Counted from the first letter of the stretch, positions 22,879 through 31,912 are shown. The stretch: 32,818 nt of DNA from Clostridiales bacterium (GCA_021201035.1 JAJQFQ010000133.1:1-32818); one strand, 5' to 3'. The notes: generated by a model not told the origin, from the sequence alone. Made by a program: numbers and translations.

Positions 22879-24405
22879 ATGACAGGCAAAACAATCGGAC
22901 TGCTGATTATCATGATCATCTATCTGTTGATGATGGTGATGATCGGTATCATCTATTCCAGAAAAAACAATGACGTCAGTGATTTCTATCTTGGTGGCCG
23001 AAAACTCGGTCCCATCGTCACAGCCATGAGCGCGGAAACATCCGACATGAGCAGCTGGCTGCTGATGGGACTGCCCGGTGTGGCGTACCTGAGCGGTTGC
23101 GCGGACGCCGGCTGGACAGCCATCGGTCTGGCCGTCGGTACCTACTTAAACTGGCTGATCGTGGCAAAGAGACTGCGGCGGTATTCAGTGAAAGCGAACA
23201 ACTCCATCACGATTCCGGATTTCTTTTCAAACCGTTACCGGGATAAGAGCCACTCGCTGCTCGCCATCTCAGCCCTTATTATTGTAATATTTTTCGTGCC
23301 GTACACAGCCTCGGGCTTTGCGGCATGCGGCAAATTATTTTCCACACTGTTCGGCGTACCTTATCTTCCTGCCATGCTGGTCAGTGCCGTTATCATTGTC
23401 GCATACACGACACTGGGCGGTTTTCTGGCTGCCAGCACGACCGACCTGATCCAGAGTATTGTCATGACCATCGCCCTGGTGGTTGTGATCTTCTTCGGCG
23501 TTCATGTGGCGGGAGGCCTTGATGTTGTCGTCAGCAACGCGAAATCACTCCCCGGATATCTCGATATGTTCCATACCTATGACGCAGCGTCCGGAACATC
23601 ATCCTCCTACGGCAGCCTGACTATCGCGTCCACGCTGGCCTGGGGACTGGGATATTTCGGCATGCCCCACATCCTGCTCCGCTTCATGGGCATCCGGGAT
23701 GAAAACAAATTAAAAATGTCCCGCCGGATCGCCTCTGTGTGGGTCGTGATCTCCATGTTTATTGCCATTTTTATCGGTATCATCGGTTATTCCATGTCTC
23801 AGGCCGGAGCCATCGATATCTTTACGACATCTTCGGAGTCCGAGACACTGGTCATCAAGACCGCCATGCTGCTGAGTACACACGGCGGACTGGCTATCGT
23901 AATCGCGGGCCTGATCCTTGCCGGTATTCTGGCATGCACCATGTCCACCGCAGATTCACAGCTTCTGGCAGCCTCCTCCAGTGTTTCCCAGAACCTGCTG
24001 AAAGATTGTCTGGGCATCAAGCTCTCCGAAAAATCATCCATGGTCATGGCGAGACTGACTGTCATCATCATTGCAATGGTCGCCGTGATTCTGGCGCACA
24101 ATCCGGATAGTTCGGTCTTCCAGATTGTGTCCTTCGCCTGGGCGGGATTCGGCGCCTCCTTCGGCGGTGTCATGCTGTTCTCCCTGTTCTGGAAGCGGAC
24201 AAACCGCAACGGCGCTCTGGGCGGTATGATCGTCGGCGGCGCCATGGTGTTTATCTGGAAATTCCTGATTGCTCCGATCGGCGGAGTCTTCGGTATTTAT
24301 GAGCTGCTTCCCGCTTTTGTCTGCTCATGCATCGTTATTGTGGTGGTGAGTCTGCTGACGGCGCCGCCGGATAAAGAGATTGTAGAAGAATTTGAGAGCG
24401 TGTAA
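22879..24405 (+). CDS. putP: Sodium/proline symporter (SSS family)
   Basis: An integral membrane transporter of 508 aa that takes up L-proline with sodium. About 13 hydrophobic helices are spaced along the whole length. Family marks include FYLGGRKLGPIVTAMSAETSDMS near residues 32-52, GWTAIGLAVGTYLNW, RYSVKANNSITIPDFFSNRY, and GILACTMSTADSQLL (about 345-360), which contributes sodium-site residues in relatives. The length matches PutP proteins. GAGGAG lies 9-10 nt before the ATG. It is monocistronic, with its own promoter and terminator. The nearest relatives in the family carry other solutes, so proline is likely but not proven. Confidence 0.9.
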   Translation: MTGKTIGLLIIMIIYLLMMVMIGIIYSRKNNDVSDFYLGGRKLGPIVTAMSAETSDMSSWLLMGLPGVAYLSGCADAGWTAIGLAVGTYLNWLIVAKRLRRYSVKANNSITIPDFFSNRYRDKSHSLLAISALIIVIFFVPYTASGFAACGKLFSTLFGVPYLPAMLVSAVIIVAYTTLGGFLAASTTDLIQSIVMTIALVVVIFFGVHVAGGLDVVVSNAKSLPGYLDMFHTYDAASGTSSSYGSLTIASTLAWGLGYFGMPHILLRFMGIRDENKLKMSRRIASVWVVISMFIAIFIGIIGYSMSQAGAIDIFTTSSESETLVIKTAMLLSTHGGLAIVIAGLILAGILACTMSTADSQLLAASSSVSQNLLKDCLGIKLSEKSSMVMARLTVIIIAMVAVILAHNPDSSVFQIVSFAWAGFGASFGGVMLFSLFWKRTNRNGALGGMIVGGAMVFIWKFLIAPIGGVFGIYELLPAFVCSCIVIVVVSLLTAPPDKEIVEEFESV

Positions 24406-24459
24406 AAGCAAGGAGATTTTTTTAATCATTAACTGTTATCAAATGATTCGGGAGACAAA

Positions 24460-24500
24460 AGGGACATCAAAGATCCGGGCTGGCGATCTTCGATGTCCCT
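24460..24500 (+). terminator. Terminator after the symporter gene
   Basis: A 16-bp stem with one mismatch (AGGGACATCAAAGATC at 24460-24475 pairing with GATCTTCGATGTCCCT at 24485-24500) is followed by a T-rich stretch. It may serve the convergent Nudix gene as well. Confidence 0.8.
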
Positions 24501-24553
24501 CTATTTGTGTTATTTAATCTGTCCGGTATATATGCTGAATAAATATAAGCCGG

Positions 24554-24955
24554 TCAGCCTATATCCTGTAAATAGCCTCTTGAAATAGCTGAAACCACTC
24601 CCAGATCCGCCGGCAGCCATGCCACACTTCCCAAATCTTCCCTTGTCAGCCACCGCGCGGCCTCGTGTTCCTTCAGAACCAGATCACCGGATACTATTCT
24701 GCAAAGGAAACAATCCATCGACAGGTGAAAATCCGGATAGTCATATTCTACCGTATCCAACAAATCCCGCACCTCAATCTCTGTATCAAGTTCCTCCCTG
24801 ATTTCGCGCACCAATGCCTCCTGCGGAGTTTCGCCCGGCTCGATTTTTCCGCCGGGGAATTCCCAACCGTCCTTAAAAGCGCCGTATCCGCGCTGGGTGG
24901 CGAAAGCTTTGTTGTTTTCTATGATAATCGCTGCAACAACTCGTAATGTTTTCAT
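24554..24955 (-). CDS. mutT: Nudix hydrolase, MutT-like
   Basis: A 133-aa enzyme that hydrolyses nucleoside diphosphate-X compounds; MutT members clear 8-oxo-dGTP from the nucleotide pool. The Nudix box reads GGKIEPGETPQEALVREIREEL (residues about 35-56), with the REIREEL metal-binding core intact. The usual glycine after EEL is Asp. WEFPGGK upstream and the tail ARWLTREDL also match MutT proteins. A perfect TATAAT on the minus strand (24995-25000) lies about 33 nt upstream of the leader, but the -35 is poor. The AGGAG (about 15 nt from the ATG) is further than ideal. The substrate is inferred from the family. Confidence 0.85.
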   Translation of the reverse strand: MKTLRVVAAIIIENNKAFATQRGYGAFKDGWEFPGGKIEPGETPQEALVREIREELDTEIEVRDLLDTVEYDYPDFHLSMDCFLCRIVSGDLVLKEHEAARWLTREDLGSVAWLPADLGVVSAISRGYLQDIG

Positions 24956-25018
24956 TAATATCGGTCACTACTCCTCTCCATGGGTCTGCACCAAATTATA
25001 CTGTCCTTTTCCTGATTA

Positions 25019-26390
25019 TCATCCAACAATATATTGATAAATATCCTCTCTCACCGGCGTATCCAGACTCCATTCAATCTTCACTGCCGTCTTCGTCGTA
25101 TTTGGCATACAAAACTCTTCCGCTTTTCCGGTAGCATACATGCGACCCAGATAATAAAACTCCTTTGAAATTTTATCATCTTTATTTTTTCGTACAAACA
25201 AATGCACATCAATACCGCGTTCTTTCGCAAACAGGAAATTCTGTACATCCTCCGACTGCTTTGTTCGACCGGATTTTGAAATTGCTATCAGCATACCGGC
25301 ATTCAGAAAATGGTCTTCGTATTTTGTTGTATCACTGATATCTGCCGATTTTTCATAATTGATAAACACAGGGAATGTCTTTGTCTTTTTGTCATATTTA
25401 TATCCGCCAATATTCAGCGGGACCTCATTATTTTCCCAGTTTAACAGACGACAGGCATCCTCATACGTATATTTTTGATACAATACAAAATCCGTGTTCT
25501 GGTAACGCTGCTTATAATTCGCATGGTATCTGGAAATGCCGAACTCAACCACTTCGTTGACAATTTCATAAAAATCCGGGTTTTGCAGCATTTTTTCAAA
25601 AGATCCGGATATCCCATAATCTCCACTTTCTTTTTCAATAAAAATGCAATTTTCATACGTCTTCCTTCCGAACCCGGATGGGAATTCGTTTGTCATCACA
25701 TTGATCAGATTCCTCTCTGCACCGCTGTCCATAGAAATGCCGTAGTCCTCTTTCAAGGACTCCTCCAGAATCCGTAAAATTTGATGGTGATAGGTCATCA
25801 ATCTCTTCAGCAGTTCAAGTTCCTGAACCCGTTTTCCGGCAGCGAGTTTTTTTTGAAATAAACTCTACTACCTTCTCCTCATCCTTCGACAACCGCACTT
25901 TATAATCTTTTTCATATTTCACAAGAAACTTATAATATGATCCAAGACTGTTGTTATCAAAAATCCGGCAGACATCCATCTCACCATAATCATCAAAATC
26001 TTTCAATCTCGGAATTCGACCCAGCTTATACTTAAGGTTTGTGTAATTCTCTTTAATCAGCCGAATATCACTGAAATTTGCACTATCTATCGCAGCAAAA
26101 ATTCTTTTTTTACTAATCTCATCAAAGTGAATCGTAGAAATGCCGGGAATAATTCGATCTCCCTCCATCACATAGCGGCGTATATTATCCTTATTGTAGC
26201 TGCGGTCTCCTGATAGAGCGATCGGAATCAGAAAATTATTCTTATAATTTCCGATAAAATCCAATACAACAACAAAATCTTTATTTTCTGATTTTCTTAA
26301 GCCTCTTCCGAGCTGCTGCACAAAAACAATCGCAGACTGTGTAGGACGAAGCATAATCACCTGATTGATTTCCGGAATTTCAACGCCCTC
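25019..26390 (-). pseudogene. DUF3427-type superfamily II helicase, 3' remnant with a frameshift
   Basis: This is the C-terminal half of a large DEAD/DEAH-type helicase of the kind that carries a PLD-like N-terminus and a DUF3427 tail. The sequence starts at EGVEIPEINQVIMLRPTQSA, the front of helicase motifs V/VI. It continues through QQLGRGLRKSENKDF (motif VI) into the DUF3427 region. The frame breaks at a run of eight Ts on the plus strand (25847-25854). Dropping one base yields continuous coding through KKLAAGKRVQELELLKRLMTYHHQ into the ORF ending at 25019. Upstream of 26390 the helicase homology ends and prophage DNA begins, so the N-terminal ATPase part is missing. Either defect alone would inactivate the gene. 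Confidence 0.85.
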
Positions 26391-26400
26391 TGTTGGGCGG
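26381..26400. other. Putative left attachment junction of the prophage
   Basis: Helicase coding sequence stops matching its family at about 26390, precisely before the codons for Glu-Gly-Val. The neighbouring sequence contains GCCC/GGGC, a small inverted repeat typical of att cores. The recombinase genes begin about 230 bp to the right. The right junction is outside the window, so the core cannot be fixed. Confidence 0.5.
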
Positions 26401-26559
26401 ACAAAAATGATACAATGTAACGATGCACAAGGCTGTAAAAGGAATGGGTGTGCATTTTTACGATTGCTCCTGTTCTGCCCTGATGATTGATTTTAGCATA
26501 TTTTTCTTCTGATTACATCCGCTTTTTCTGAAAATTCACATACCCATTTTTCCAAACAC

Positions 26560-26589
26560 AAAAAAGCACCCAGACCGAAGCCTGAATGC
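26560..26589 (-). terminator. Terminator after the recombinase pair
   Basis: On the minus strand GCATTCAG pairs with CTGGGTGC through two G-U pairs around a GCTTCGGT loop and is followed by TTTTTT. It lies 29 bp past the stop of the 526-aa recombinase. Confidence 0.75.
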
Positions 26590-26617
26590 CGTTAAACCTG
26601 CTGCCTGTTTTCCTTTG

Positions 26618-28198
26618 TTACGCTTTTATCTCAGTGCCATCTTTAAACACCACCGTCACATCCTTCTTCGTCCGAACCACTATGTGGTCAACCAGACTGC
26701 CCCAGAGGCTGTCATCAAATTCCGTGATGATGTTCTCCTGCTCCTCGAGCACCTCGATGAACCTTCCCATCTGCTCATACCGCGCCTCCCTGGACGAAAT
26801 TTCGGAGCAGACTTCTTCGTGCCTGTTCTTCAAGCTATCGTAGCGCTCCACCAGTCCATTGTACCGCCTGTTGTATTCTTCCTGGTCCTGCGCGACTCTC
26901 GCGTTCTCAGCAACCGCTTTCTGCGTCATCTCAACCACAACCGCGATTTCTTCCTGCAGAGCGTCGCGCTCGGCAGCAAGAATGGAATTGTCACAGAGCA
27001 CCTGCCGAATTTCCCTTATGTTGGAAATCACCTCGTCTTTTTCGCCCACCAGCTTGTTTAGCGCGCTTATGAAGTATGCTTTTATCTCATCCTCCGTCAA
27101 ATGCGGCGTGGTACATTTCCTGTCGCCGTCAAACTTGTGGTTGCATCTGTAAATCACTCTGCGGTACTTGTCGTTTGAATGCCAGACCTTTGAGCCGTAC
27201 CAGCTGCCGCACTCCGCGCATTTCACTTTGGTAGAGAAAATGCTGACTCCGCTGTAACGCTCCTTGCTCCGGCTTCTTTTCTCAATCTCATCCTGCACGA
27301 TATCGAACATTTTCGGGTCGATGATTGCTTCATGATTCCCTTCCACATAGTACTGAGGAACCTCGCCTTCATTCTTTTTGACCTTCTTCTGAAGAAAGTC
27401 CACTGTGAAATGCTTCTGGAGCAGGGCGTCGCCCTTGTACTTCTCGTTGGTGAGGATGCTGTTAATAGTGGACTGGCTCCATTTCTCCTTGCCACCAGGC
27501 GTCAGAATTTTTCTTCTCGTAAGCTCCGCGGCAACCGAGTACATGGACATTCCGTCGAGGAAAAGTTTGTAGATAAGCCTGACAATCTTCGCCTCCTCCT
27601 CGTTTACCACAAGCTTCCCGGTTTCCTTATCCTTGTCAAGGCCAAGAAAACGGCTGTAAGCAAAGCTGACCTTTCCATCCGCGAAGCGCTTTCTGTGTCC
27701 CCAGGTGACGTTTTCTGAAATGGAGCGGCTCTCCTCCTGTGCCAGTGATGACATGATTGTAATGAGTAGCTCTCCCTTTCCATCAAAGGTCCAGATGTTC
27801 TCCTTTTCAAAATAAATCTCAATTCCGGCATCCTTCAGCTGCCGAACCGTGGTAAGGCTGTCAACTGTGTTTCTCGCGAATCGGCTCACTGACTTGGTCA
27901 CAATCAGATCTATTTTCCCCGCGAGCGCATCCGCGACCATTTCCTTAAAGCCTTCTCTGTGGCGGGTCGAGGTACCCGTGATTCCTTCATCTGTATACAC
28001 TTTTACAAATTCCCAGTCTGACCTTGCCTTGATGTAGTTCGTGTAATAATCTATCTGTGCCTGATAACTGGTAAACTGTTCATCGTGGTCTGTGGATACT
28101 CTGGCGTAGCCTGCCACCCGTCTTTTCTTTACCTCATTTATCGGCTGCTCAGAAAACTTACTGATACGAGCCGGTATTGCTGTTACTTTTCTAGCCAT
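26618..28198 (-). CDS. Large serine recombinase, prophage integrase candidate 1
   Basis: A site-specific recombinase of 526 aa. The resolvase domain has GYARVSTDHDEQ with the catalytic serine (about Ser35) and DLIVTKSVSRFARNTVDSL. A recombinase domain (about 180-300) follows. A zinc ribbon shows VKCAECGSWYGSK and YRCNHKF. A coiled coil (about 400-490) comes before the tail LVDHIVVRTKKDVTVVF. GGAGG lies before the ATG, and the start overlaps the end of the upstream recombinase by 8 bp, so the two are coupled. It lies nearest the prophage end, as expected for the integrase. Compared with the 426-aa partner it has an extra coiled coil, the part that in large serine integrases controls synapsis. 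Confidence 0.92.
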   Translation of the reverse strand: MARKVTAIPARISKFSEQPINEVKKRRVAGYARVSTDHDEQFTSYQAQIDYYTNYIKARSDWEFVKVYTDEGITGTSTRHREGFKEMVADALAGKIDLIVTKSVSRFARNTVDSLTTVRQLKDAGIEIYFEKENIWTFDGKGELLITIMSSLAQEESRSISENVTWGHRKRFADGKVSFAYSRFLGLDKDKETGKLVVNEEEAKIVRLIYKLFLDGMSMYSVAAELTRRKILTPGGKEKWSQSTINSILTNEKYKGDALLQKHFTVDFLQKKVKKNEGEVPQYYVEGNHEAIIDPKMFDIVQDEIEKRSRSKERYSGVSIFSTKVKCAECGSWYGSKVWHSNDKYRRVIYRCNHKFDGDRKCTTPHLTEDEIKAYFISALNKLVGEKDEVISNIREIRQVLCDNSILAAERDALQEEIAVVVEMTQKAVAENARVAQDQEEYNRRYNGLVERYDSLKNRHEEVCSEISSREARYEQMGRFIEVLEEQENIITEFDDSLWGSLVDHIVVRTKKDVTVVFKDGTEIKA

Positions 28199-29471
28199 CC
28201 GCTGACCTCCTTGGACTTCTCAATTTTCTGCGTCTCGGATAATGATGCGTCCTGACGGTTCCATCACTTAGGAAAAACCGGAGGTCATCATCAGGTGTCA
28301 CTTCGATGTGGTCCACTAATTCGCTATAGCTCTCCTCGCTGAATTCTGGCAAACCAAGAACCGCCGCGCAAATGCTTTTCAGTTCTTCCTCCTTGACAGC
28401 AACCACCGCGCATTTATGTCTGTCTCCGGTACGCTGCTTGCAATTCCATGCGGGTTCCTTTATTCCACCCTTGAATTTTGTAATACTTCTGCCAAACGGC
28501 TTTCTGCAACAGCCGCAGATAATGCTCCCAGAAAAACAATTCTGAGTTCCTCCGCGATAACATCCGTTTTCCGTGTTGAATTTGAACTTCTCCTGCACCC
28601 TGTTAAAGGTCTCCATATCAATGATACCCTCATGAGTACCCTCTGCGTAGTACATGGGTCTTTCGCCATGATTCTTCTTGTGCTTTTGGGTAAGAGGTCC
28701 ATCGCTATAGAACTTGCCAAGAAGCAGATTCCCAACATAAACAGGATTTTGTATCATCCGCCGCAGATTCGCCTGTGCCCAGGCTGTGTTTCTCGGAGAA
28801 GGGATGCCTTCCTCATTCAGAATTTTTGCAATCTTATAGACACTGTAGTCGTCCTCAAGGTAATACCTGAAAATGCGCCTTACGATTTCCGCTTCTCCCG
28901 GAACAATCACGAGTGAATATGTTTCCGGATCATATGCGTAACCGTATGGCGCGGCGGCATTCGTCATTTTACCCTGTTCAAAGTTTTTCCGCTTTGCCCA
29001 TTTAATGTTTGCCGACATATTCTTGCTTTCTTCTTCCGCAAAGGAAGCAAGAATCGTCAGCATCAGTTCTCCGTCACCGCTCAGTGAGTTAATGTTCTGC
29101 TCCTCAAAACGGACCTCCACACCCAGCTCCTTCAGGTATCTCGTTGTCTTCAGAACATCAACGGTATTCCTTCCAAACCGGCTGATGCTCTTTACGAGGA
29201 TGATGTCAATCTTCCCAGCAGCGCAATCATCAATCAGTCTCAAAAATTCACTACGTTTGTCCGTTGAGGTCCCAGTGATTCCTTCATCTGCGTACACTCC
29301 GGCGTATTCCCATTCTGGGTTCTTCTGAATCAGACTGCTGTAATAGCTAACCTGCGCTGAAAGCGAATGCGCGAGGCGTTCCGTTTCTCTGGAAACACGT
29401 GCATAGGCGGCGACCTTTTTCTTCTTTCTGATTGCAGGCAATGCCTGCTCCACTCTTGTAATTCTCGCCAT
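28191..29471 (-). CDS. Serine recombinase, prophage integrase candidate 2
   Basis: A second recombinase (426 aa) directly upstream of the first. The start at ATG 29471 follows GAAGGTGATTTT; an earlier in-frame ATG at 29507 lacks such a site. It has AAYARVSRETERLAHSLSAQ with the catalytic serine (about 27) and DIILVKSISRFGRNTVDVL. NTAWAQANLRRMIQNPVYVGNLL marks the recombinase domain. A zinc ribbon follows (IICGCCRKPFGRS, NCKQRTGDRHKCAV). The tail LVDHIEVTPDDDLRFFL is like its partner's, but the coiled coil is absent. The two may act together, as CcrA and CcrB do in staphylococcal cassettes, or one may be a directionality or relic copy. Confidence 0.9.
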   Translation of the reverse strand: MARITRVEQALPAIRKKKKVAAYARVSRETERLAHSLSAQVSYYSSLIQKNPEWEYAGVYADEGITGTSTDKRSEFLRLIDDCAAGKIDIILVKSISRFGRNTVDVLKTTRYLKELGVEVRFEEQNINSLSGDGELMLTILASFAEEESKNMSANIKWAKRKNFEQGKMTNAAAPYGYAYDPETYSLVIVPGEAEIVRRIFRYYLEDDYSVYKIAKILNEEGIPSPRNTAWAQANLRRMIQNPVYVGNLLLGKFYSDGPLTQKHKKNHGERPMYYAEGTHEGIIDMETFNRVQEKFKFNTENGCYRGGTQNCFSGSIICGCCRKPFGRSITKFKGGIKEPAWNCKQRTGDRHKCAVVAVKEEELKSICAAVLGLPEFSEESYSELVDHIEVTPDDDLRFFLSDGTVRTHHYPRRRKLRSPRRSADG

Positions 29472-29515
29472 AAAATCACCTTCTTTCAACTGACATATAT
29501 TGCTCAAATTTCTAC

Positions 29516-29692
29516 TTATATCAAGTCAATGTCAGCAAATAAAGTGCCCAAAGTTATGGCATATTTCTCGCTCATTTTTGTATCAATTATGGCGTATTCT
29601 TCCCTGGTTATCAGGCCTTCTCCGAGCATGCGTCTGGCAATATGCATCGTGGTCTGGTACAGCTTTTCATTTTTCATCTGCTCCTCACTCAT
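29516..29692 (-). CDS. SHOCT-like small protein
   Basis: A 58-residue protein with MLGEGLITREEYAIIDTKMSEKY, the short C-terminal SHOCT-like helix-turn-helix pattern often found next to recombinases in Firmicute prophages. The start ATG at 29692 follows GGAGGTG by 6-8 nt and overlaps the stop of the HTH gene by 8 bp (ATGAGTGA). The longer upstream frame (to 29803) is out of place inside the HTH gene. Its exact role is unknown; oligomerisation or regulation of recombination is plausible. Confidence 0.75.
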   Translation of the reverse strand: MSEEQMKNEKLYQTTMHIARRMLGEGLITREEYAIIDTKMSEKYAITLGTLFADIDLI

Positions 29693-30086
29693 CCCCGCCA
29701 CCTCCAAATCTGTCAGCGACATAGCACTCGTGCGAACAGTATTTTCTGTTTGAATTCCCGTAAGCCGTGAATGTCTTTTTACAATGCGGACAGATGAACT
29801 CATAGTTTGCCTTACGGTTCACTTTATCCAGATGGCTGTTCCACCACTTCATCCGGCATGAGTCCGAGCAGAACTTCTTTTCCTTGCGTCCCTTCGTCTG
29901 CTCAACAGGACAACCGCAATACCAGCACAGATGCTGTCCGGCGGGAGGCTTTGTTCCAGCCAGACCGTTTCTGCGGCAGTATGAGCTTACCGTATTCTGT
30001 GATAATCCAAGCGTCTGGGCGATACGCACATAACCCACGCCGTTTTCTCTCAGCGTTTTTATCCGCGATTTCTGGTCTTCAGTCAT
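29685..30086 (-). CDS. Helix-turn-helix protein with two zinc-binding segments
   Basis: The 133-residue product begins at ATG 30086, just after an AAGGAGGTG site. Residues about 5-45 form a sigma-70 region 4-like or resolvase-like HTH (IKTLRENGVGYVRIAQTLGLS). Two zinc segments follow: CWYCGCPVEQ with FCSDSCRMKWW, and FICPHCKKTFTAYG with YCSHECY. The arrangement suggests a DNA-binding regulator of the recombinase operon. It overlaps the 24-codon ORF upstream by 8 bp and the SHOCT gene downstream by 8 bp, so all are probably translated as one unit. I do not recognise a named family. Confidence 0.78.
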   Translation of the reverse strand: MTEDQKSRIKTLRENGVGYVRIAQTLGLSQNTVSSYCRRNGLAGTKPPAGQHLCWYCGCPVEQTKGRKEKKFCSDSCRMKWWNSHLDKVNRKANYEFICPHCKKTFTAYGNSNRKYCSHECYVADRFGGGGDE

Positions 30087-30153
30087 TAGAAGCACCTCCT
30101 TCCAACATCCTTTGGACACGAAATCCGGATTTGAACGAAATAATTTTAGTCAT
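30079..30153 (-). CDS. 24-residue leader-like ORF upstream of the HTH gene
   Basis: A tiny ORF (MTKIISFKSGFRVQRMLEGG then ASND) with a strong GGAGGTAGCCAT ribosome site before ATG 30153. Its stop overlaps the HTH start (ATGACTGA). The RBS of the HTH gene lies inside it. This arrangement fits translational coupling or a leader peptide. No homology is claimed. Confidence 0.55.
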   Translation of the reverse strand: MTKIISFKSGFRVQRMLEGGASND

Positions 30154-30171
30154 ATGGCTACCTCCATCAAC

Positions 30172-30201
30172 AGGAGAGAGGCACAAACGCCTCCTCCTTT
30201 T
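30172..30201 (+). terminator. Strong hairpin with T run, plus-strand orientation
   Basis: AGGAG-A-GAGGC (30172-30182) pairs with GCCTC-CTCCT (30189-30198), one bulge, followed by TTTT. No plus-strand gene precedes it. On the minus strand it sits just upstream of the RBS of the 24-codon ORF, so it could equally be a leader hairpin. Confidence 0.5.
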
Positions 30202-30245
30202 CTGACAGGGGTGTAGCCAAAATGGAAATTTTCCGATTTTTGCGC

Positions 30246-30288
30246 AAAAAAATAACCCCGCAGAGAGTGCAATCACTCTCCACGGGTT
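30246..30288 (-). terminator. Terminator of the lysis cassette
   Basis: On the minus strand a stem (AACCCGTGGAGAGTG with CACTCTCTGCGGGGTT, short loop) is followed by TTTTTTT after a two-base gap. It lies immediately after the endolysin stop, ending the holin-endolysin transcript. Confidence 0.85.
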
Positions 30289-30293
30289 CAACC

Positions 30294-31910
30294 TTAAACC
30301 TTTGTAGCATAATCCAGGCTTATCCATCCTGCTCTTGTACTCTGGTATGCCTTAAGCAATCCCCATCCCTTCGTGGAGCCTTCACCGGCGGATTCTTCCA
30401 CGATGGTAAACGTCCCCTTCCCAGTCTGCTTGCCAATCTTAGAATAGTTGGTTCCGGGACCTGTGCGGATATTCAAATCCGTAATTGTCACCTTAACCAT
30501 GTACGGCACTTCCGATGCAGAAGATGTCGCGCTACCACTCACCGTAGAGCCAATCGTGCAATAACTGGTGTTGAGAAGATAAATCCACCCAGCACCGCTT
30601 TTCAGCTTGCCCCAGCCATTGTTCACTTCGGTGATGGTAAATGTGCCGATGCCGGTCTGTCCCTTGACCGCGCCGCTCATGGACGGCTGGTCGCGATAGT
30701 TCAAATCACTGATGATGACCTTCACTAAAAACGGCACAGCCGGAAGACTGGTCTCAGCGATGATGGTATCGGTGCTTGTAACTACATCATACTGGGTAAG
30801 ATTCCACTTTTCGATAATGCTGCACAGGTTATCTACATAGGTCAGTGAAGTTGCGTAGCCGCCGTCCTTAATGAGCTGAGCAGCTTCCTTGTAGTTTGTC
30901 ATACCGGCAATGCCATCATAGCGAAGCTTCTTTCCGTTCTTCGCTCCGAGCAGGTAAGCGGAGTGGTCGGTAATAGAGTCCTCAACACAGCTGTACTTGC
31001 GGAAATCCGCTGTAATGGTTGTATAGCTACCATCCGTGTTCTGCTCCTTCGTCTCCTTAGTATAAACCGAAGAGCCATCCCATGCAGAGCCGCTCCATGT
31101 GTTCCCAGACAGCGACTTCTTCATGCCAAAGCAGTTATTTGCGTTCTGTGCCAGCTCGGACTTACCATAGCCGGATTCCAGAATAAACTGCGCCAGTGTG
31201 ATGGATGCCAGAATGCCCGTAGACTTCATGTCCGCCGTGGCAAGCGGACCAACCTTTGCAATCACATCGGCCTCCGACAGGCTCTTAAAGGCGGTCGCCT
31301 GTGTGCCGCTGGTCGTTTTAGCACTCGCCGTTCCCATTGCAGCTTTGACCGCCGCACGGAAGGTATCCATCGTATAACTGAGCCCCAGCCCCTTCCAGAG
31401 ATGTGTCGGATCCGCATGGTTTGAAGCCACGCCACGGCTGTATCCTTCCGCGTGGGAGATGATCACGCCATCTGCAGTCGGATCCAGACTGTATTTTGTG
31501 CAGAGATAAGCGAACAGCTCGACGGCTGCTTCGTAAGTTCTTTTTGCCACAGCTTTTGCCGTGGCAGTGTCGGAGCAGGTGAAGTTTGCACCGGATGAAT
31601 ACGTGATGCATCCCGGCTCACACATCTCGACACCGATATGAGTGTCATTTGCCGATGAGCCGGATGTTCCCTTGCCGCAGTGCCAGCCGCGATGGTTCCA
31701 CGGGAGTGTCTGATAGACGGTTCCGTCATTTCCATCAATGAAAGCGTGGACACAGGCAGATGAATAGCTCTCCTTGTTCCAACTATTGATAAACGCAGCT
31801 GCCGAGGGCTGTGCGCACCCAACCGAGTGTAGCATCAAACCTTTGACCGTAATTGTTTTCCCTGCTGTATAACAGGGATTTTTTGTTAAAATGCTTTCTA
31901 CCAGATTCAT
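30294..31910 (-). CDS. Bifunctional endolysin: amidase plus glucosaminidase with SH3 repeats
   Basis: A phage-type peptidoglycan hydrolase (538 aa). The N-terminal Amidase_2 domain (about 20-175) carries zinc-site segments LMLHSVG and NHADPTHLW. A glucosaminidase/FlgJ-like domain (about 205-375) shows TLAQFILESGYGKSELA and NNCFGMK, including the catalytic glutamate. Two SH3-like wall-binding repeats end the protein (LNYRDQPSMSGAV and LNIRTGPGTNYSKIG). The ATG at 31910 has GAGGAGG 10 nt upstream; TTG at 31916 is an alternative. Only two bases separate it from the holin stop, and no signal peptide is present, so export depends on the holin. Confidence 0.9.
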   Translation of the reverse strand: MNLVESILTKNPCYTAGKTITVKGLMLHSVGCAQPSAAAFINSWNKESYSSACVHAFIDGNDGTVYQTLPWNHRGWHCGKGTSGSSANDTHIGVEMCEPGCITYSSGANFTCSDTATAKAVAKRTYEAAVELFAYLCTKYSLDPTADGVIISHAEGYSRGVASNHADPTHLWKGLGLSYTMDTFRAAVKAAMGTASAKTTSGTQATAFKSLSEADVIAKVGPLATADMKSTGILASITLAQFILESGYGKSELAQNANNCFGMKKSLSGNTWSGSAWDGSSVYTKETKEQNTDGSYTTITADFRKYSCVEDSITDHSAYLLGAKNGKKLRYDGIAGMTNYKEAAQLIKDGGYATSLTYVDNLCSIIEKWNLTQYDVVTSTDTIIAETSLPAVPFLVKVIISDLNYRDQPSMSGAVKGQTGIGTFTITEVNNGWGKLKSGAGWIYLLNTSYCTIGSTVSGSATSSASEVPYMVKVTITDLNIRTGPGTNYSKIGKQTGKGTFTIVEESAGEGSTKGWGLLKAYQSTRAGWISLDYATKV

Positions 31911-31912
31911 AA

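Noticed and set aside
29693-29803. Upstream extension of the SHOCT gene to give 95 residues
   Set aside because: The added residues overlap the zinc-ribbon gene in another frame, and the ATG at 29692 has a better RBS.
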